This document shows positions 36,262 to 45,832 of a stretch of DNA of 64,000 nucleotides, piece by piece. Position 1 is the first letter of the stretch. The number at the start of each line of letters is the position of its first letter. The notes under the pieces were generated by a model. That model had not been told where the DNA came from. It searched no databases and was given only the letters and a program-made list of their open reading frames with translations. The translations under genes were made by a program, and so were the position numbers. The DNA comes from JAXGXJ01 sp963816155 (GTDB lineage Bacteria > Actinomycetota > Thermoleophilia > RBG-16-64-13), in NCBI GenBank assembly GCA_963816155.1, contig CAWFJE010000006.1:1-64000 (forward strand). Reading direction: 5' to 3'.

Positions 36262-37016
36262 TGAGACCCCTGAGCACGGACTTGGCCGTCCTCAAACAGT
36301 TCGAGTTCGTGCACGCCCCCGTGGGCGTGAAGTTCTTGTTCAACCGGCCCGAAGGGATGGAGCAACTCGACAAGACTCTTCCCTTCTGCCAAATGGTGCG
36401 CGAGGCGCAGGAGCGAGGCACCCCCTTCTACTTCGGCAAGGAGAACGAGGACTGCTTCGGCACGATGGCCCTGGGCATGGACGACGTGCCTGCCTTCGCC
36501 GAGGCGGGGATACTGGGCGAGCGGTACGAGGTCTTCCAGGAGCCCCGGGCGAACCAGAGGATCTATCAGCACATCATGAAGTTCGAGAGGGGCACCGTTA
36601 ACTACGTGGCCTACGCCGTCCTGGACGCCCTCGATTTCGAGCCTGACCTCATGATCCTCATGACCGACGCTTCCCAGGCCGAGATCATCATGCGCGCCCT
36701 GAGCTACACCACCGGAGAACTGTGGGAATCGAAGAAGACTCCCGTCCTGGGGTGCTCGTGGATCTATGCCTATCCCTTCCTCACCGGCAAGGTGAACTAC
36801 ATGGTCACCGGGATGAGCTTCGGCTCCAAGGCCAAGGAGGTCTTCCCGGAGGGCTGGATACTCATCTCCATCCCCTGGGACAAGCTGACCGTCATCCTGG
36901 AGAGCCTCAGGGAGATGAAATGGGTGCTTCCTTCGTATGCCGAGGGCCGGGAGGCCTTCTGTCAGCGCGAGGCCCGCTTGATCGAAGAGGCCTTTCGTAG
37001 CTCCCAAGACCTCTGA
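36261..37016 (+). CDS. DUF169 family protein
   Basis: A 251-residue protein of the DUF169 family (VGVKFLFNRPEGM, CQMVREAQERGTPFYFGKENEDCFGTMALG, VLGCSWIYAYPFLTGKVNYMVTG). Conserved cysteines in CQMV, DCFG and GCSW suggest a cofactor or metal; the family is common in anaerobes and methanogens and has no assigned reaction. It overlaps the metallo-hydrolase stop by one base (TGATG), with GGAGG five bases before the ATG. Confidence 0.85.
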   Translation: MRPLSTDLAVLKQFEFVHAPVGVKFLFNRPEGMEQLDKTLPFCQMVREAQERGTPFYFGKENEDCFGTMALGMDDVPAFAEAGILGERYEVFQEPRANQRIYQHIMKFERGTVNYVAYAVLDALDFEPDLMILMTDASQAEIIMRALSYTTGELWESKKTPVLGCSWIYAYPFLTGKVNYMVTGMSFGSKAKEVFPEGWILISIPWDKLTVILESLREMKWVLPSYAEGREAFCQREARLIEEAFRSSQDL

Positions 37017-37131
37017 CGTTTGGAGAACAGGGCATGCCGGTGATAGTTTGGCTTTGCGAGGCTGCTGTTACGTAGCCTCATGGCGCCTGCAGGGACGCCG
37101 GATATGTTGTCAGCGAGAAATGGAGGCAAGC

Positions 37132-37680
37132 ATGGAAGAAGTCGGACGTTCGTGGGGATGGGTGCTGTTCTTTGGGCTTCTGACGCTCGTCATAGGCATC
37201 CTGGTGATGGTGTGGCCGCAGGAGACCCTCAGACTGCTCACCGTCCTCTTCGGACTCGAGCTCTTCGTCGTAGGGATCTACTCGATCATCAGATCCTTCT
37301 CGCATGGTGAGCAACACCGCGTATGGTCGGTGTTGATGGGTATCTTCGCCCTCGTCGTGGGCATCATTGTCATCCGCAACGTCGCCGAGACGGTGGTTCT
37401 GCTCACGGTTGTCCTGGGCATCTACTGGCTAATCCACGGCATTATCCAGTTCGTCATGTCCGTGGCCGACAATACCTACCCTCAACGCGGATTCACCATC
37501 TTCATGGCCATCCTCTCTGTGATCGCCGGTATCGTCCTCCTGGCCTGGCCCATCGAGTCGGTGACTGTTCTGGCCTGGTTCATGGGTATCTGGCTCGCCA
37601 TCCTTGGTGTCCTGGGTATCGTCCTTGCCTTCATGGTCAGGAGCGCGGATAAGGAAGAAGCCAAGCTCCGGGCTGCCTGA
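37132..37680 (+). CDS. HdeD family membrane protein (DUF308)
   Basis: A 182-residue membrane protein of six short hydrophobic helices in three similar pairs (GLLTLVIGILVMVWPQETL; GIFALVVGIIVIRNVAETV; AILSVIAGIVLLAWPIESV), the internal repeat typical of HdeD/DUF308. E. coli HdeD supports acid resistance at high cell density. ATG 37132 follows GGAGG; the upstream ATG 37120 is too close to that site. It is followed 38 bases later by another membrane-protein gene. Confidence 0.88.
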   Translation: MEEVGRSWGWVLFFGLLTLVIGILVMVWPQETLRLLTVLFGLELFVVGIYSIIRSFSHGEQHRVWSVLMGIFALVVGIIVIRNVAETVVLLTVVLGIYWLIHGIIQFVMSVADNTYPQRGFTIFMAILSVIAGIVLLAWPIESVTVLAWFMGIWLAILGVLGIVLAFMVRSADKEEAKLRAA

Positions 37681-37718
37681 TCACGATTTGAGCTGTCCCT
37701 AAACCGAAGGGGGTCGCC

Positions 37719-38969
37719 ATGGACGACCAAGCCGGGCTCGAAGCGCAGAGCGCTGAGCCTGCAGCCGCGCCCAAGAACAAGCAGTCCGGGGGCAAGAAGT
37801 GGCGGGCCATCGTGGCCATCGTGCTCTTGGTCATCGGCTGCATCATGCTGCCGCTCGCCGTCACGGGTGGCTGGGTACGCGGCACGATCTTCGACACCCA
37901 AGGGTTCGTCGATACCATGGCGCCCCTGGCCTCGGAGCCCGCCGTCCAAGAGGCTGTTGCGCACTCCCTTACCGAGCGCACGTTCGAGAGACTCGATCTC
38001 GAGGCGCAACTGCAGGATGCCCTTCCGGACAGACTCGGCTTCTTGGCCGGGCCTGCGGTCGACAGGCTGGAGGTCTGGGCGGAAGGGGTGACCCTGCGCC
38101 TGGTGACCAGCGATCAGTTCCCCGCCATCTGGTCAAAGGCGCTCGAGGGCGTCCATTCCACCCTTGTCGGCTTCCTCAACGGGAGCGGCCGGGTGCAACT
38201 AGGGCCTGAGGGCGTCATACAGATCGACCTCACCGACATCTCTGCAGGCATCACGCAGAGGTTGGAGGAGCGCGGTCTGACCCTCCCTGCCGACCGAGAC
38301 CCGAAGCTGGGCGTCATACCCATCGCTCAGGTCAAGCAGTTGGGGACGGTCGCCACCCTGCTCAACGTACTCAACAAGGTCTTCATCGTTCTGCCCATAT
38401 TGACCGTGCTACTGCTCGCCGCCTCGGTGTTGGTCTCTGAGAGACGCCGGAAGGCGGCCGTGCGGGCAGGCATCGGCATCATGATCGCCACAGCCGTCTT
38501 CATCGTGATCCTCTTCATCGTGCGGGTCGTGTTCCTCAACGCCATCGACAACGCCGGCTTCTCCCACGACGCCGCGGCAGCCATATGGAGCACGCTGACC
38601 ATCGCGCTACGGGCCAGCTTCTGGGGACTGTTCTTCCTCGGGGTACTCCTCTTGGTCCATCCTCGCATCGTCGACCTGATCCGGGGCGAGAAGATGACGG
38701 CGATGGCCACGAGGTCGGCGGAATCCGGGCAGGACTACGGCGCTTTCGGCAGATGGATCGCGGCTCATCGCACCTTGCTGGCCGTCGTGATCCTCGTTCT
38801 CGGCTTCCTGGTGCTGGTACTCTGGAACACTCCCCCGCTGTTCGGTGTGATCCTGGTGGCGGCGCTTGTGGTCGTCCTTGAGGCGCTCGTCTTCTTCCTG
38901 GCCAAGCAGAGCGACATCGCGACTCAGGCGGCCACCGTGTCTGGTACGACCGACGGAGGCGGCGACTGA
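37719..38969 (+). CDS. Actinobacterial-type integral membrane protein, unknown function
   Basis: A 416-residue protein with a Lys-rich cytoplasmic start, one helix near 28-48, an extracytoplasmic domain of about 165 residues, then about five helices (near 217-240, 250-275, 295-315, 350-370 and 372-392) and a polar tail. The layout is common among uncharacterised actinobacterial membrane proteins. ATG 37719 follows GAAGGGGG. It ends five bases before the GTG of the K+ channel gene, so the two form an operon. Confidence 0.75.
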   Translation: MDDQAGLEAQSAEPAAAPKNKQSGGKKWRAIVAIVLLVIGCIMLPLAVTGGWVRGTIFDTQGFVDTMAPLASEPAVQEAVAHSLTERTFERLDLEAQLQDALPDRLGFLAGPAVDRLEVWAEGVTLRLVTSDQFPAIWSKALEGVHSTLVGFLNGSGRVQLGPEGVIQIDLTDISAGITQRLEERGLTLPADRDPKLGVIPIAQVKQLGTVATLLNVLNKVFIVLPILTVLLLAASVLVSERRRKAAVRAGIGIMIATAVFIVILFIVRVVFLNAIDNAGFSHDAAAAIWSTLTIALRASFWGLFFLGVLLLVHPRIVDLIRGEKMTAMATRSAESGQDYGAFGRWIAAHRTLLAVVILVLGFLVLVLWNTPPLFGVILVAALVVVLEALVFFLAKQSDIATQAATVSGTTDGGGD

Positions 38970-38974
38970 CTCCG

Positions 38975-39694
38975 GTGAGCGACACACTGGACACGATCCG
39001 GAAGCGGAGGTTGCGCCCCGGGGCGCAGGGCATCGAGGATCACTACGGCATCGTGCTCCTCGCCATAATCGCCGGCCTCATCGTCGCGGGGCTGGTCAGT
39101 GGTCGCCCAGGAGCCAGGTCCGTGACCGTACTGATGTTCCTGATCATCTTCTTCCTGACGATGCAGACGTCGGGTGTCTCCCGACACGCGATCTCGCGCC
39201 TGGCCGTGCTGATACCTTTCGTTCTCGCGCTGGGAGTGGCGGGCGACGTGCTCGGGTCACGATTCTCGATCGACTCCTTGTCTCCCTTGGTGTCGGCGGC
39301 GTTCGTGATCGCCAGCGTGCTGCTGATCGCGCGCCGGCTCGCCACCCACGCTCAGGTAACGCGCCGCACGGTCTTTGGGTCGCTATGCCTCTACCTGTTC
39401 GTGGCCATCCTCTTCGCCACAGTCTACGAGTTCATCGGTCTTGCGGGCAGCGCGCCCTTCTTCACCCAGACTGACACTCCGAGCGGCCTGGACTACATCT
39501 ACTTCAGCTTCGTCACCATTGCCACCCTCGGCTTCGGTGATCTGTCCCCGGCCGGTGACCTCGGCAGGATGACGGCGGTGGTCGAAGCCGTCGGCGGACA
39601 ACTGTACCTGGTGGTCGTGGTGGCACTGTTCGTGAGCAACCTGGGTCGCCAGAGGATGCGCGGCAAACAAGGTCCGGAAGACCCAGAGGACTGA
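38975..39694 (+). CDS. Two-helix potassium channel-like protein
   Basis: A 239-residue protein with four to five hydrophobic helices in the first 150 residues, then an ion-channel pore: DYIYFSFVTIATLGFGDLSP with selectivity filter T184-L-G-F-G188-D, followed by the inner helix GGQLYLVVVVALFVSNL. TLGFGD is a K+ filter variant (GFG rather than GYG), and no RCK domain follows. The GTG start at 38975 lies five bases after the previous stop. Confidence 0.82.
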   Translation: MSDTLDTIRKRRLRPGAQGIEDHYGIVLLAIIAGLIVAGLVSGRPGARSVTVLMFLIIFFLTMQTSGVSRHAISRLAVLIPFVLALGVAGDVLGSRFSIDSLSPLVSAAFVIASVLLIARRLATHAQVTRRTVFGSLCLYLFVAILFATVYEFIGLAGSAPFFTQTDTPSGLDYIYFSFVTIATLGFGDLSPAGDLGRMTAVVEAVGGQLYLVVVVALFVSNLGRQRMRGKQGPEDPED

Positions 39695-39721
39695 CCGCGC
39701 TTCGCGCGGTCAGTCCTCTGG
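39683..39721 (+). terminator. 17-bp hairpin overlapping the channel stop codon
   Basis: The arms 39683-39699 and 39705-39721 are perfectly complementary with loop CTTCG. The TGA stop (39692-39694) lies inside the 5' arm. The next gene is convergent, so this may serve both. Confidence 0.7.
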
Positions 39722-39772
39722 AAGGTCGGATCTCGGGGGTCGAATCTGGAAGAGCGGAGCCGGCGACCCAGC

Positions 39773-40045
39773 CTAGACGGTCGCGTCGAGGGCTTCGTCG
39801 ACGGCGTCATCGACACTCTCAGCCAATTCATCCGCTTGGCCGTGAACCTTGTCCAACCCCTTGTTGACGATGTCGGTAGCCTTTCCGCGAACGTCCGAAT
39901 AGACCTTGCGCGCTTCGGCCGGCACGTCGGGCAAGGAAGCGGGGATACTCTTCTCGTTCTCCTGCGACGCCCGATAGGCGAGCAGGAACACACCTGCCAG
40001 GACTCCTCCGATAAAAGCTGCAAGTACTGCTTTTCCGAAACTCAC
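39773..40045 (-). CDS. Small single-pass membrane protein (YtxH-like)
   Basis: A 90-residue protein: one helix near residues 5-22 (AVLAAFIGGVLAGVFLLAY), then an acidic, helical tail of about 60 residues (GKATDIVNKGLDKVHGQADE). Size and layout resemble YtxH-type stress proteins, but the match is by shape only. GTG 40045 follows AAAGGAG; the frame is open to 40078. It is divergent from the DUF1269 gene. Confidence 0.65.
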   Translation of the reverse strand: MSFGKAVLAAFIGGVLAGVFLLAYRASQENEKSIPASLPDVPAEARKVYSDVRGKATDIVNKGLDKVHGQADELAESVDDAVDEALDATV

Positions 40046-40252
40046 GGCCTGTCTCCTTTCGCGTCTGCTGGTACACATACGGGTCCACTACAGCCCGCGC
40101 GATGTGGCCTTGGCGTGAGCTTCTGCGCAGCCGAATCCGGAGCCGCTCACGCCATGACCATGTATGGATGTTAGCACCAAGCCTGTTCATGGGCATAAAC
40201 AACTCAGGTACCTCGGGCCGCAGACGGCCACAACATCACAGGAGGCAGCAAC

Positions 40253-40756
40253 ATGGCAGAGGCGGAATACACCATCGTCTACGCAGCGGCATACGAGTCC
40301 TTTGACGACGCCAAGGACGACTTTCAGGGCATCAAGGATCTGCACAAGGAGAAATGGATCGGCAAGTACGAAGCCGCGCTCTTCACCAAGAACGACGACG
40401 GTTCGGTCAAGATCCACGACCAAGACGCGACCGGCCGCGCGAAGGGACTGAAACTGGGGGCCGCGATCGGAGCGGCCGTGGGGATCATCTTCCCAGTGAC
40501 CCTCCTGGCCGGAGCTTTGGTGGGTGGAGGCGTGGGACTCCTGGGAGGGCAACTCACCAAGGGCCTGAGCCGAGGCGACATCAAAGACCTGGGCGAACTC
40601 CTCGATGAGGGCGAAGCGGGCATCGTCCTGGTGGGCGTGTTCACACCCGAAGAGGGCATGGAGCGCTTCCTGGGGAAGGCCGCCAAAGTGCTCAAGAAGC
40701 AGGTGGATGCCGACGCCGACGAGATCAAGAAGGCCATCGACGAGGCGATCGACTAG
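40253..40756 (+). CDS. DUF1269 domain protein
   Basis: A 167-residue protein of the DUF1269 family: an N-terminal part YTIVYAAAYESFDDAKDDF, then a Gly/Ala-rich hydrophobic hairpin (LGAAIGAAVGIIFP, GALVGGGVGLLGGQL) and an acidic helical end. Members are small membrane-associated proteins of unknown role. GGAGG precedes ATG 40253. A 48-base perfect palindrome follows. Confidence 0.82.
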   Translation: MAEAEYTIVYAAAYESFDDAKDDFQGIKDLHKEKWIGKYEAALFTKNDDGSVKIHDQDATGRAKGLKLGAAIGAAVGIIFPVTLLAGALVGGGVGLLGGQLTKGLSRGDIKDLGELLDEGEAGIVLVGVFTPEEGMERFLGKAAKVLKKQVDADADEIKKAIDEAID

Positions 40757-40766
40757 GAGCACCTCT

Positions 40767-40814
40767 GGGTACTGGGGCGCGCCCGGCCCGCGGGCCGGGC
40801 GCGCCCCAGTACCC
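40767..40814. terminator. 48-base perfect palindrome
   Basis: The arms 40767-40790 and 40791-40814 are exact inverse complements, giving a cruciform of up to 24 bp with no spacer, ten bases after the DUF1269 stop. It is GC-rich and not followed by T. It is the longest perfect palindrome I found in the window. Confidence 0.7.
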
Positions 40815-40919
40815 GTCACCCCATCGCAACACCTCGGTCTCGTGACCCCTCCCTGTCGCAACCCCTTCCCGTACGCTATTGTGGCGCTGTAAGCATCTGA
40901 CTTCTTGAGGAGGCCGCAA

Positions 40920-42981
40920 GTGGCGACCAGTTCGGCGCAGCCCCGTTCGACCACGAGCGTCTGGTGGAGGCGCCTTCTATTCGGCATAGGGCATATGATC
41001 GGCATCATCAGTCGTCCAAGCCCTTGCCCTATGGCTCGTCGCCAAGTTGTTGCCTGGCGTCACCCTGAGTGGCCCATGGGCCTCCATAGCTGTCTCAGTC
41101 GCAATGCTTATCGCGACCTTCATCGTGTGGCCGCTCTTCATCCGCATCTTCTTCAAGTTCGTCATATGGACGGCCGGTCTCATCACCGTCCTGGTCAACG
41201 GATTCATCGTGCAATTGGCAAGCTGGATCAGTTCCGATCTGGTGGTCGACAACTTCGGCTGGGCGGTCCTCTTCGCCTTCTTGGCCACGATCCTCCTCAC
41301 AGCTTTCTTGGGGTTCATCTCCTTCCAGGACAGGGGCACCTTCAAACGCATCGCTCTTCTCCGTCAGCGGCGCAAGCTCGACCCCAGCATCTTCGGCAAG
41401 ACGGGGGTGATCTTCGTCGAGATCGACGGCCTCGCCCATGATGCCCTCAAGAGAGCGATAGCCGCCGGCAAAGCGCCCAACATCAAGAAATGGCTCGAGT
41501 CGGGCTCGCACCTTCTGGTGCCCTGGGAGACAGACCTCTCCTCGCAGACGAGTGCCTCCCAAGCCGGAATCCTGCACGGAAACAACAGCGACATACCTGC
41601 GTTCCGCTGGTTCGACAAAGAACTGGGACGGGTCATAGTCTCGAGCAACATCAAGATCCTGGGGCCCTTCGAAGCCTCACACTCCGACGGCAACGGCCTT
41701 CTTGCCCATGGCGGGACTGCACGGGCCAGCCTGCTCTCCGGCGATGCCGACGAGGTCATGCTGGTCGCGAGCCGGCCTCTGGAGGAGAAAGGAGAGACGT
41801 ACCGTGCCTTCTTCGCCTCTCCTCTCAGCTTCACCCACACCGTCATGCTCTTCTTCTGGGAGATTCTCCTTGAGACCGGGTCGAAGTGGTCACAGCGCCT
41901 CCGCCATGTGGAACCGCGCGTCGAACGCCACTTCAAGTACAGCATCATCCGGGCGGGCATGACCGTCGCTCTGCGCGACCTCAGCCTCAACGGCGTGATG
42001 GGCGATATGCTCAAAGGCGCCCCCTATTCGTATGTGACCCTGGCGGGCTACGACGAAGTTGCCCATCACTCCGGCTTGGACCGTCACGATGCCTTGGTCG
42101 TCCTGCGCAAGATCGACAGCCGTCTGCGCAACCTCGAACTCATGGCCCAACTGGCACCCAGGAACTACCAGTTCGTACTCCTGTCCGACCACGGGCAGAC
42201 CATGGGCGCCACCTTCCTGCAACGCTACGGCTACGACCTGGAGGAATTCGTCCGCACGTCGGTCCCCACAGGCACTACCGTGGGCGGCCCCAGCACCTAC
42301 GCCAAGAGCGGAGCAGGGGCAGGGGTGTCGAAAGGGGGCAGTGACTGGGAACACATCGCTACGGTCGATGCAGCGGCGCGGGAGTCCGGTCTCGCCGAAG
42401 GACGTGTGGGCAAATGGCTGGGCAAACGCCTCCAGGCCGGTGACCCCGTCCCCACTGAAATGACCGACCTCGTGGTCATGGCCTCAGGCAACCTGGGCAT
42501 CATCTCCTTCACCGGACCGAAGCATCGCGTGACCCTCGAGGAGATCGAGCGCGACCAGCCTGAGTTGATCAAGAAACTGGTGACCCATCCCGGCGTCGGT
42601 TTCGTGCTGGTCGCCACCTCCGGCAACGGCGCCGGTCCCGACACGGTGGCGATCGGAGAGAATGGTCGCTACTACCTGAGTGACGATCGCATCGAGGGCG
42701 AGAACCCACTGGAACCGTATGGCCCCAACTCGGCCCGCCACCTGCGCCGCACCACCGGGTTCGGCAACTGCCCCGATATCCTGATCGTGAGCACCTACTG
42801 GCCCGATACCCACGAGAACGCCGCCTTCGAAGAACTCGTGGGTAACCACGGAGGGCTGGGTGGGGAGCAGATGCATCCCTTCCTCCTCTACCCCGCGGAG
42901 TGGGAATTGACCGACCCGGAACTGATGGGCGCCGAATCCGTCTACAGGAACCTCAAACACTGGACGAAGATGACCGCCTGA
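40920..42981 (+). CDS. Membrane-anchored phosphodiesterase/alkaline-phosphatase-fold protein, one frameshift
   Basis: The start GTG 40920 follows GAGGAGG. The first 30 codons end with GHMIGII, and the frame that continues is one base off; removing A 41010 gives VVQALALWLVAKLLPGV and an unbroken 686-residue protein. Residues about 18-135 form four helices like the phage-holin family IV fold. The rest is an alkaline-phosphatase-superfamily domain: VIFVEIDGLAHDALKRA, SSQTSASQAGILHG (nucleophile Thr/Ser region), YDEVAHHSG, SDHGQTMG and VGNHGGLGGEQ carry the expected Asp/His metal ligands. It probably hydrolyses a phosphodiester or nucleotide outside the membrane. It lies 17 bases before the maturase gene. 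Confidence 0.82.
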
Positions 42982-42998
42982 CATCCGCGGTCGCCCGT

Positions 42999-44309
42999 AT
43001 GCCACAGCACATGAGTCAGATCACGCACCCCGTCGAAGCCTTCCACGTGATGGCCAAACCCAGCGGTGCGCGCTGCAACTTGGACTGCGCCTACTGCTTC
43101 TTCCTCAAGAAGGAGCGACTCTATCCGGGCAGCACCTTCCGCATGTCCGACGAGGTGCTCGAGACCTACATCCGCCAGACCATAGAGGCACATCACGTGC
43201 CCGAGGTCACTATCGCTTGGCAGGGCGGTGAACCGACCCTCATGGGTCTCGACTTCTTCCGAAGGGCCGTCGAGATCGAGAAGAAGTACGCTCCACCCGG
43301 GGTGAGGGTGGAGAACACCTTGCAAACCAACGGCGTGCTCTTGAATGACGAATGGTGCGAGTTTCTTCGGGAGGAAGGCTTCCTGGTGGGCTTGAGCCTG
43401 GACGGCCCCCGCGAGCTCCACGACGCCTACCGACACGATAAGCGAGGCGGGTCGGTATTCGACGAGGTGGTAGCCGCGGCCCAGTTGATGCAGAAGCACG
43501 GGGTCGAGTTCAACATCCTCTGCACGGTGAACGCGGTCAACAGCCGGCACCCGCTCGAAGTCTACCGTTTCTTCCGGGACGAACTGGGGGCCCGCTACAT
43601 CCAGTTCATCCCCATCGTGGAGCGCGCGAACGATTCCGGCGACCAGGAGGGCACGGCTGTCACCGAGCGCTCTGTCCCAGGCGCCCAGTACGGACGTTTC
43701 CTTATCGAGATCTTCGACGAATGGGTCATGCGCGACGTGGGCAAGATGTTCGTGTTGTTCTTCGACGGGGTCCTGGCCGCGTACGTGCGCGGCTACTCGA
43801 GCCTCTGCGTGCTCAGCCCCACCTGTGGCGAGGGCGTCGCTCTCGAACATACCGGGGACGTCTACTCCTGCGATCACTATGTGGAGCCGGGCTACCTGCT
43901 GGGCAACATCCTCGACACCCCGCTGGGAGAACTGGTCTCGTCAGACAGGCAGCGCACGTTCGGCGTCGCGAAGACCGATACGCTGCCCGGCCATTGCCGC
44001 GACTGCCGCTGGCTGTTCACCTGCCACGGCGAATGTCCCAAGAACCGCGTGCTCACCACGCCCGACGGCGAACCAGGGCTCAACTGGCTCTGTGAGGGGC
44101 TGCAGGCTTTCTTCGAGCACGCCGACCACCCTATGCGCCTCATGTCCGATCTCCTTCGTCGAGGCCGACCCGCCGATGATGTCATGGCCGTGCTGTCGCA
44201 GGAGGAGCGACAGCTCGCCGGAAGCTTCGCTTCGGCCGGACGCAACGACCCCTGCCCCTGCGGAAGCGGCAGGAAATACAAGAAGTGTCACGGAAGTGCC
44301 TGCCGGTAG
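42999..44309 (+). CDS. Anaerobic sulfatase maturase (radical SAM/SPASM) with SEC-C tail
   Basis: A 436-residue enzyme that converts the sulfatase Cys or Ser to formylglycine without oxygen. The radical SAM cluster is C26-x3-C30-x2-C33 (CNLDCAYCFF), followed by IAWQGGEPTLMGLDFF and LSLDGPRELHDAYR. The C-terminal SPASM Cys set is in CVLSPTCGEGV, YSCDHYVEPGYLLGN, CRDCRWLFTCHGECPKN and WLCEGL. The last 19 residues are a SEC-C zinc motif (PCPCGSGRKYKKCHG), unusual for this family. ATG 42999 or 43011 is the start. A Cys-type sulfatase lies at 47705. Confidence 0.92.
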   Translation: MPQHMSQITHPVEAFHVMAKPSGARCNLDCAYCFFLKKERLYPGSTFRMSDEVLETYIRQTIEAHHVPEVTIAWQGGEPTLMGLDFFRRAVEIEKKYAPPGVRVENTLQTNGVLLNDEWCEFLREEGFLVGLSLDGPRELHDAYRHDKRGGSVFDEVVAAAQLMQKHGVEFNILCTVNAVNSRHPLEVYRFFRDELGARYIQFIPIVERANDSGDQEGTAVTERSVPGAQYGRFLIEIFDEWVMRDVGKMFVLFFDGVLAAYVRGYSSLCVLSPTCGEGVALEHTGDVYSCDHYVEPGYLLGNILDTPLGELVSSDRQRTFGVAKTDTLPGHCRDCRWLFTCHGECPKNRVLTTPDGEPGLNWLCEGLQAFFEHADHPMRLMSDLLRRGRPADDVMAVLSQEERQLAGSFASAGRNDPCPCGSGRKYKKCHGSACR

Positions 44310-44341
44310 CCAACGGTCATCCTCGCGCTTGGGCCACTCAA
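44268..44341 (+). repeat. SEC-C-coding repeat, copy 1
   Basis: About 74 bases covering the end of the SEC-C codons, the TAG stop and about 40 bases of 3' sequence recur at 46266-46340 with roughly 80 per cent identity by eye. Conservation continues past the stop codon, so this is a DNA duplication and not only protein similarity. Confidence 0.75.
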
Positions 44342-44407
44342 ATGTCCAGGATTTTCTTGTATCATGGGCAGTGATTATTGGCCTGGCAGCATGGGGGGGG
44401 AGGGGCG

Positions 44408-45832
44408 GTGGAGATTAGCCAAGGATCAGGAAGTACCGACTGGGGTGCCGGTTTGACGGCTCGGGTGAAGAGCCTGATGCCGCAGCTGAAAGGGGAGTTG
44501 GCTGCACTGGTGGCTATACCCTCTGTGTCGGAGACCGGCTATCCGGAGAGAACCCGGCCGGCGCTTCTAGAGACTCGCGACGCCGTGGTGAAGCTGTTCG
44601 CCGGCGCCGGCTGCGAACACGTCGAATCGCTGGAGTTGCCGGACACCGCGCCCATCATCTTGGGCGAGATACCCGCGCCCCCTGGAGCACCCACCGTGCT
44701 CCTCTACAGCCACTACGATGTCGTCCCGGCCGGGGACGAGTCGGAATGGAACACGCCGCCCTTCGAGCCCACCGAGCGCGAAGGTGCCGTGTACGGGCGG
44801 GGAGCGGCCGACACCAAATCGAACATCGTAGCCTTGGCAGGAGCCCTACGCGCCTGGGACGGACGGCCGCCCGTGGGCATCAAGCTTGTGATCGAAGGCC
44901 AAGAAGAGGTGGGAGGCGGCGCTCTTCTGTCCTATGCGCCCCAGCACCCCGAATTGTTCGCCTCCGACGTGATGCTCATCGGCGACATGGGCAGCGTGCG
45001 GCCGGGGGTCCCCACGCTCACCGTGGCGCTGCGGGGCATGGCCAATGTCACCGTCGAGGTGCGCACCCTCGAGTCGGCCAAACATAGCGGGCAATACGGG
45101 GGCGCGGCTCCGGACGCGCTTCTCGCGGTGATCCGAGCGCTGGCCTCCCTACACGACGACAAGGGCGATGTCGCGGTCAAAGGCCTCCTCCGAGAGGGAT
45201 GGACCGGGGGCGGCAGCACCGAGAAGGAGTTCCGCGCCTTGGCCGAGGTCTTGGACGACCTGCCCCTCATCGGCACCGGAACCCTCGGGTCGCGCGTTTG
45301 GTCGGGGCCGGCCATCACGATCACCGGCATCGATGTCGCCTCCGTCGACCGGGCCATGAACGCCGTGTGCCCACACGCGCGGGCGTCCATGAACATGCGC
45401 GTGCACCCCGAGCAGGACGCCGTCGAAGCCCAGGCGGCGCTTATCAAGCATCTGCGCGAGGCCATGCCCTTCGGTATCCGACTCGATATCGTCGCCGGAC
45501 CGACCGGCAACGGATTCTCCGCCCACACCTCCAGCCCCGCATACCAGGCCGCCCGGGAGGCTTGGGCCGCAGCCTGGGGCACTGAGGTGGTCTTCGCCGG
45601 TAGCGGCGGTTCCATCCCTTTGGTGGACGCGCTCAACCGTGCGGTCCCCGCCGCCGACATCCTACTGGCCGGCACCACCGACGGCTACGCGAACATTCAC
45701 GGCCCAAACGAGCGGGTGCTGCTGGATGAGTTCGAGAAGGCGGTCCTGGCCGAAGCCGATCTGACTGGGCATCCTCATCACGGTCGTCGTGATCGCACTA
45801 CTGACCGTCATCCCCGGCGCGCCGCTGCGTGA
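44408..45832 (+). CDS. M20 family dipeptidase/peptidase, altered C-terminus
   Basis: A zinc-dependent exopeptidase of the M20 family: VLLYSHYDVVPAG with the first metal His and Asp, GRGAADTKSN, the catalytic glutamate pair in IEGQEEVGGG, a dimerisation domain (residues about 195-315), and FAGSGGSIPLVD near the end. Family sequence runs to FEKAVLAEADL (about 45760). The last 24 residues (HPHHGRRDRTTDRHP...) are an out-of-frame reading of an AbgT transporter fragment. Removing T 45762 would instead join the peptidase in frame to AbgT. GTG 44408 and ATG 44476 are possible starts. Confidence 0.85.
   Translation: MEISQGSGSTDWGAGLTARVKSLMPQLKGELAALVAIPSVSETGYPERTRPALLETRDAVVKLFAGAGCEHVESLELPDTAPIILGEIPAPPGAPTVLLYSHYDVVPAGDESEWNTPPFEPTEREGAVYGRGAADTKSNIVALAGALRAWDGRPPVGIKLVIEGQEEVGGGALLSYAPQHPELFASDVMLIGDMGSVRPGVPTLTVALRGMANVTVEVRTLESAKHSGQYGGAAPDALLAVIRALASLHDDKGDVAVKGLLREGWTGGGSTEKEFRALAEVLDDLPLIGTGTLGSRVWSGPAITITGIDVASVDRAMNAVCPHARASMNMRVHPEQDAVEAQAALIKHLREAMPFGIRLDIVAGPTGNGFSAHTSSPAYQAAREAWAAAWGTEVVFAGSGGSIPLVDALNRAVPAADILLAGTTDGYANIHGPNERVLLDEFEKAVLAEADLTGHPHHGRRDRTTDRHPRRAAA

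Noticed and set aside
42900..43001. Upstream start for the sulfatase maturase inside the phosphodiesterase gene
   Set aside because: The extra residues show no family similarity and overlap the well-conserved end of the previous gene; family sequence starts near 42999-43011.
44378..44407. G-rich start of the M20 frame (TTG 44378)
   Set aside because: The run of eight or more G is low complexity and gives a poly-Gly leader; GTG 44408 or ATG 44476 fits the peptidase family better.
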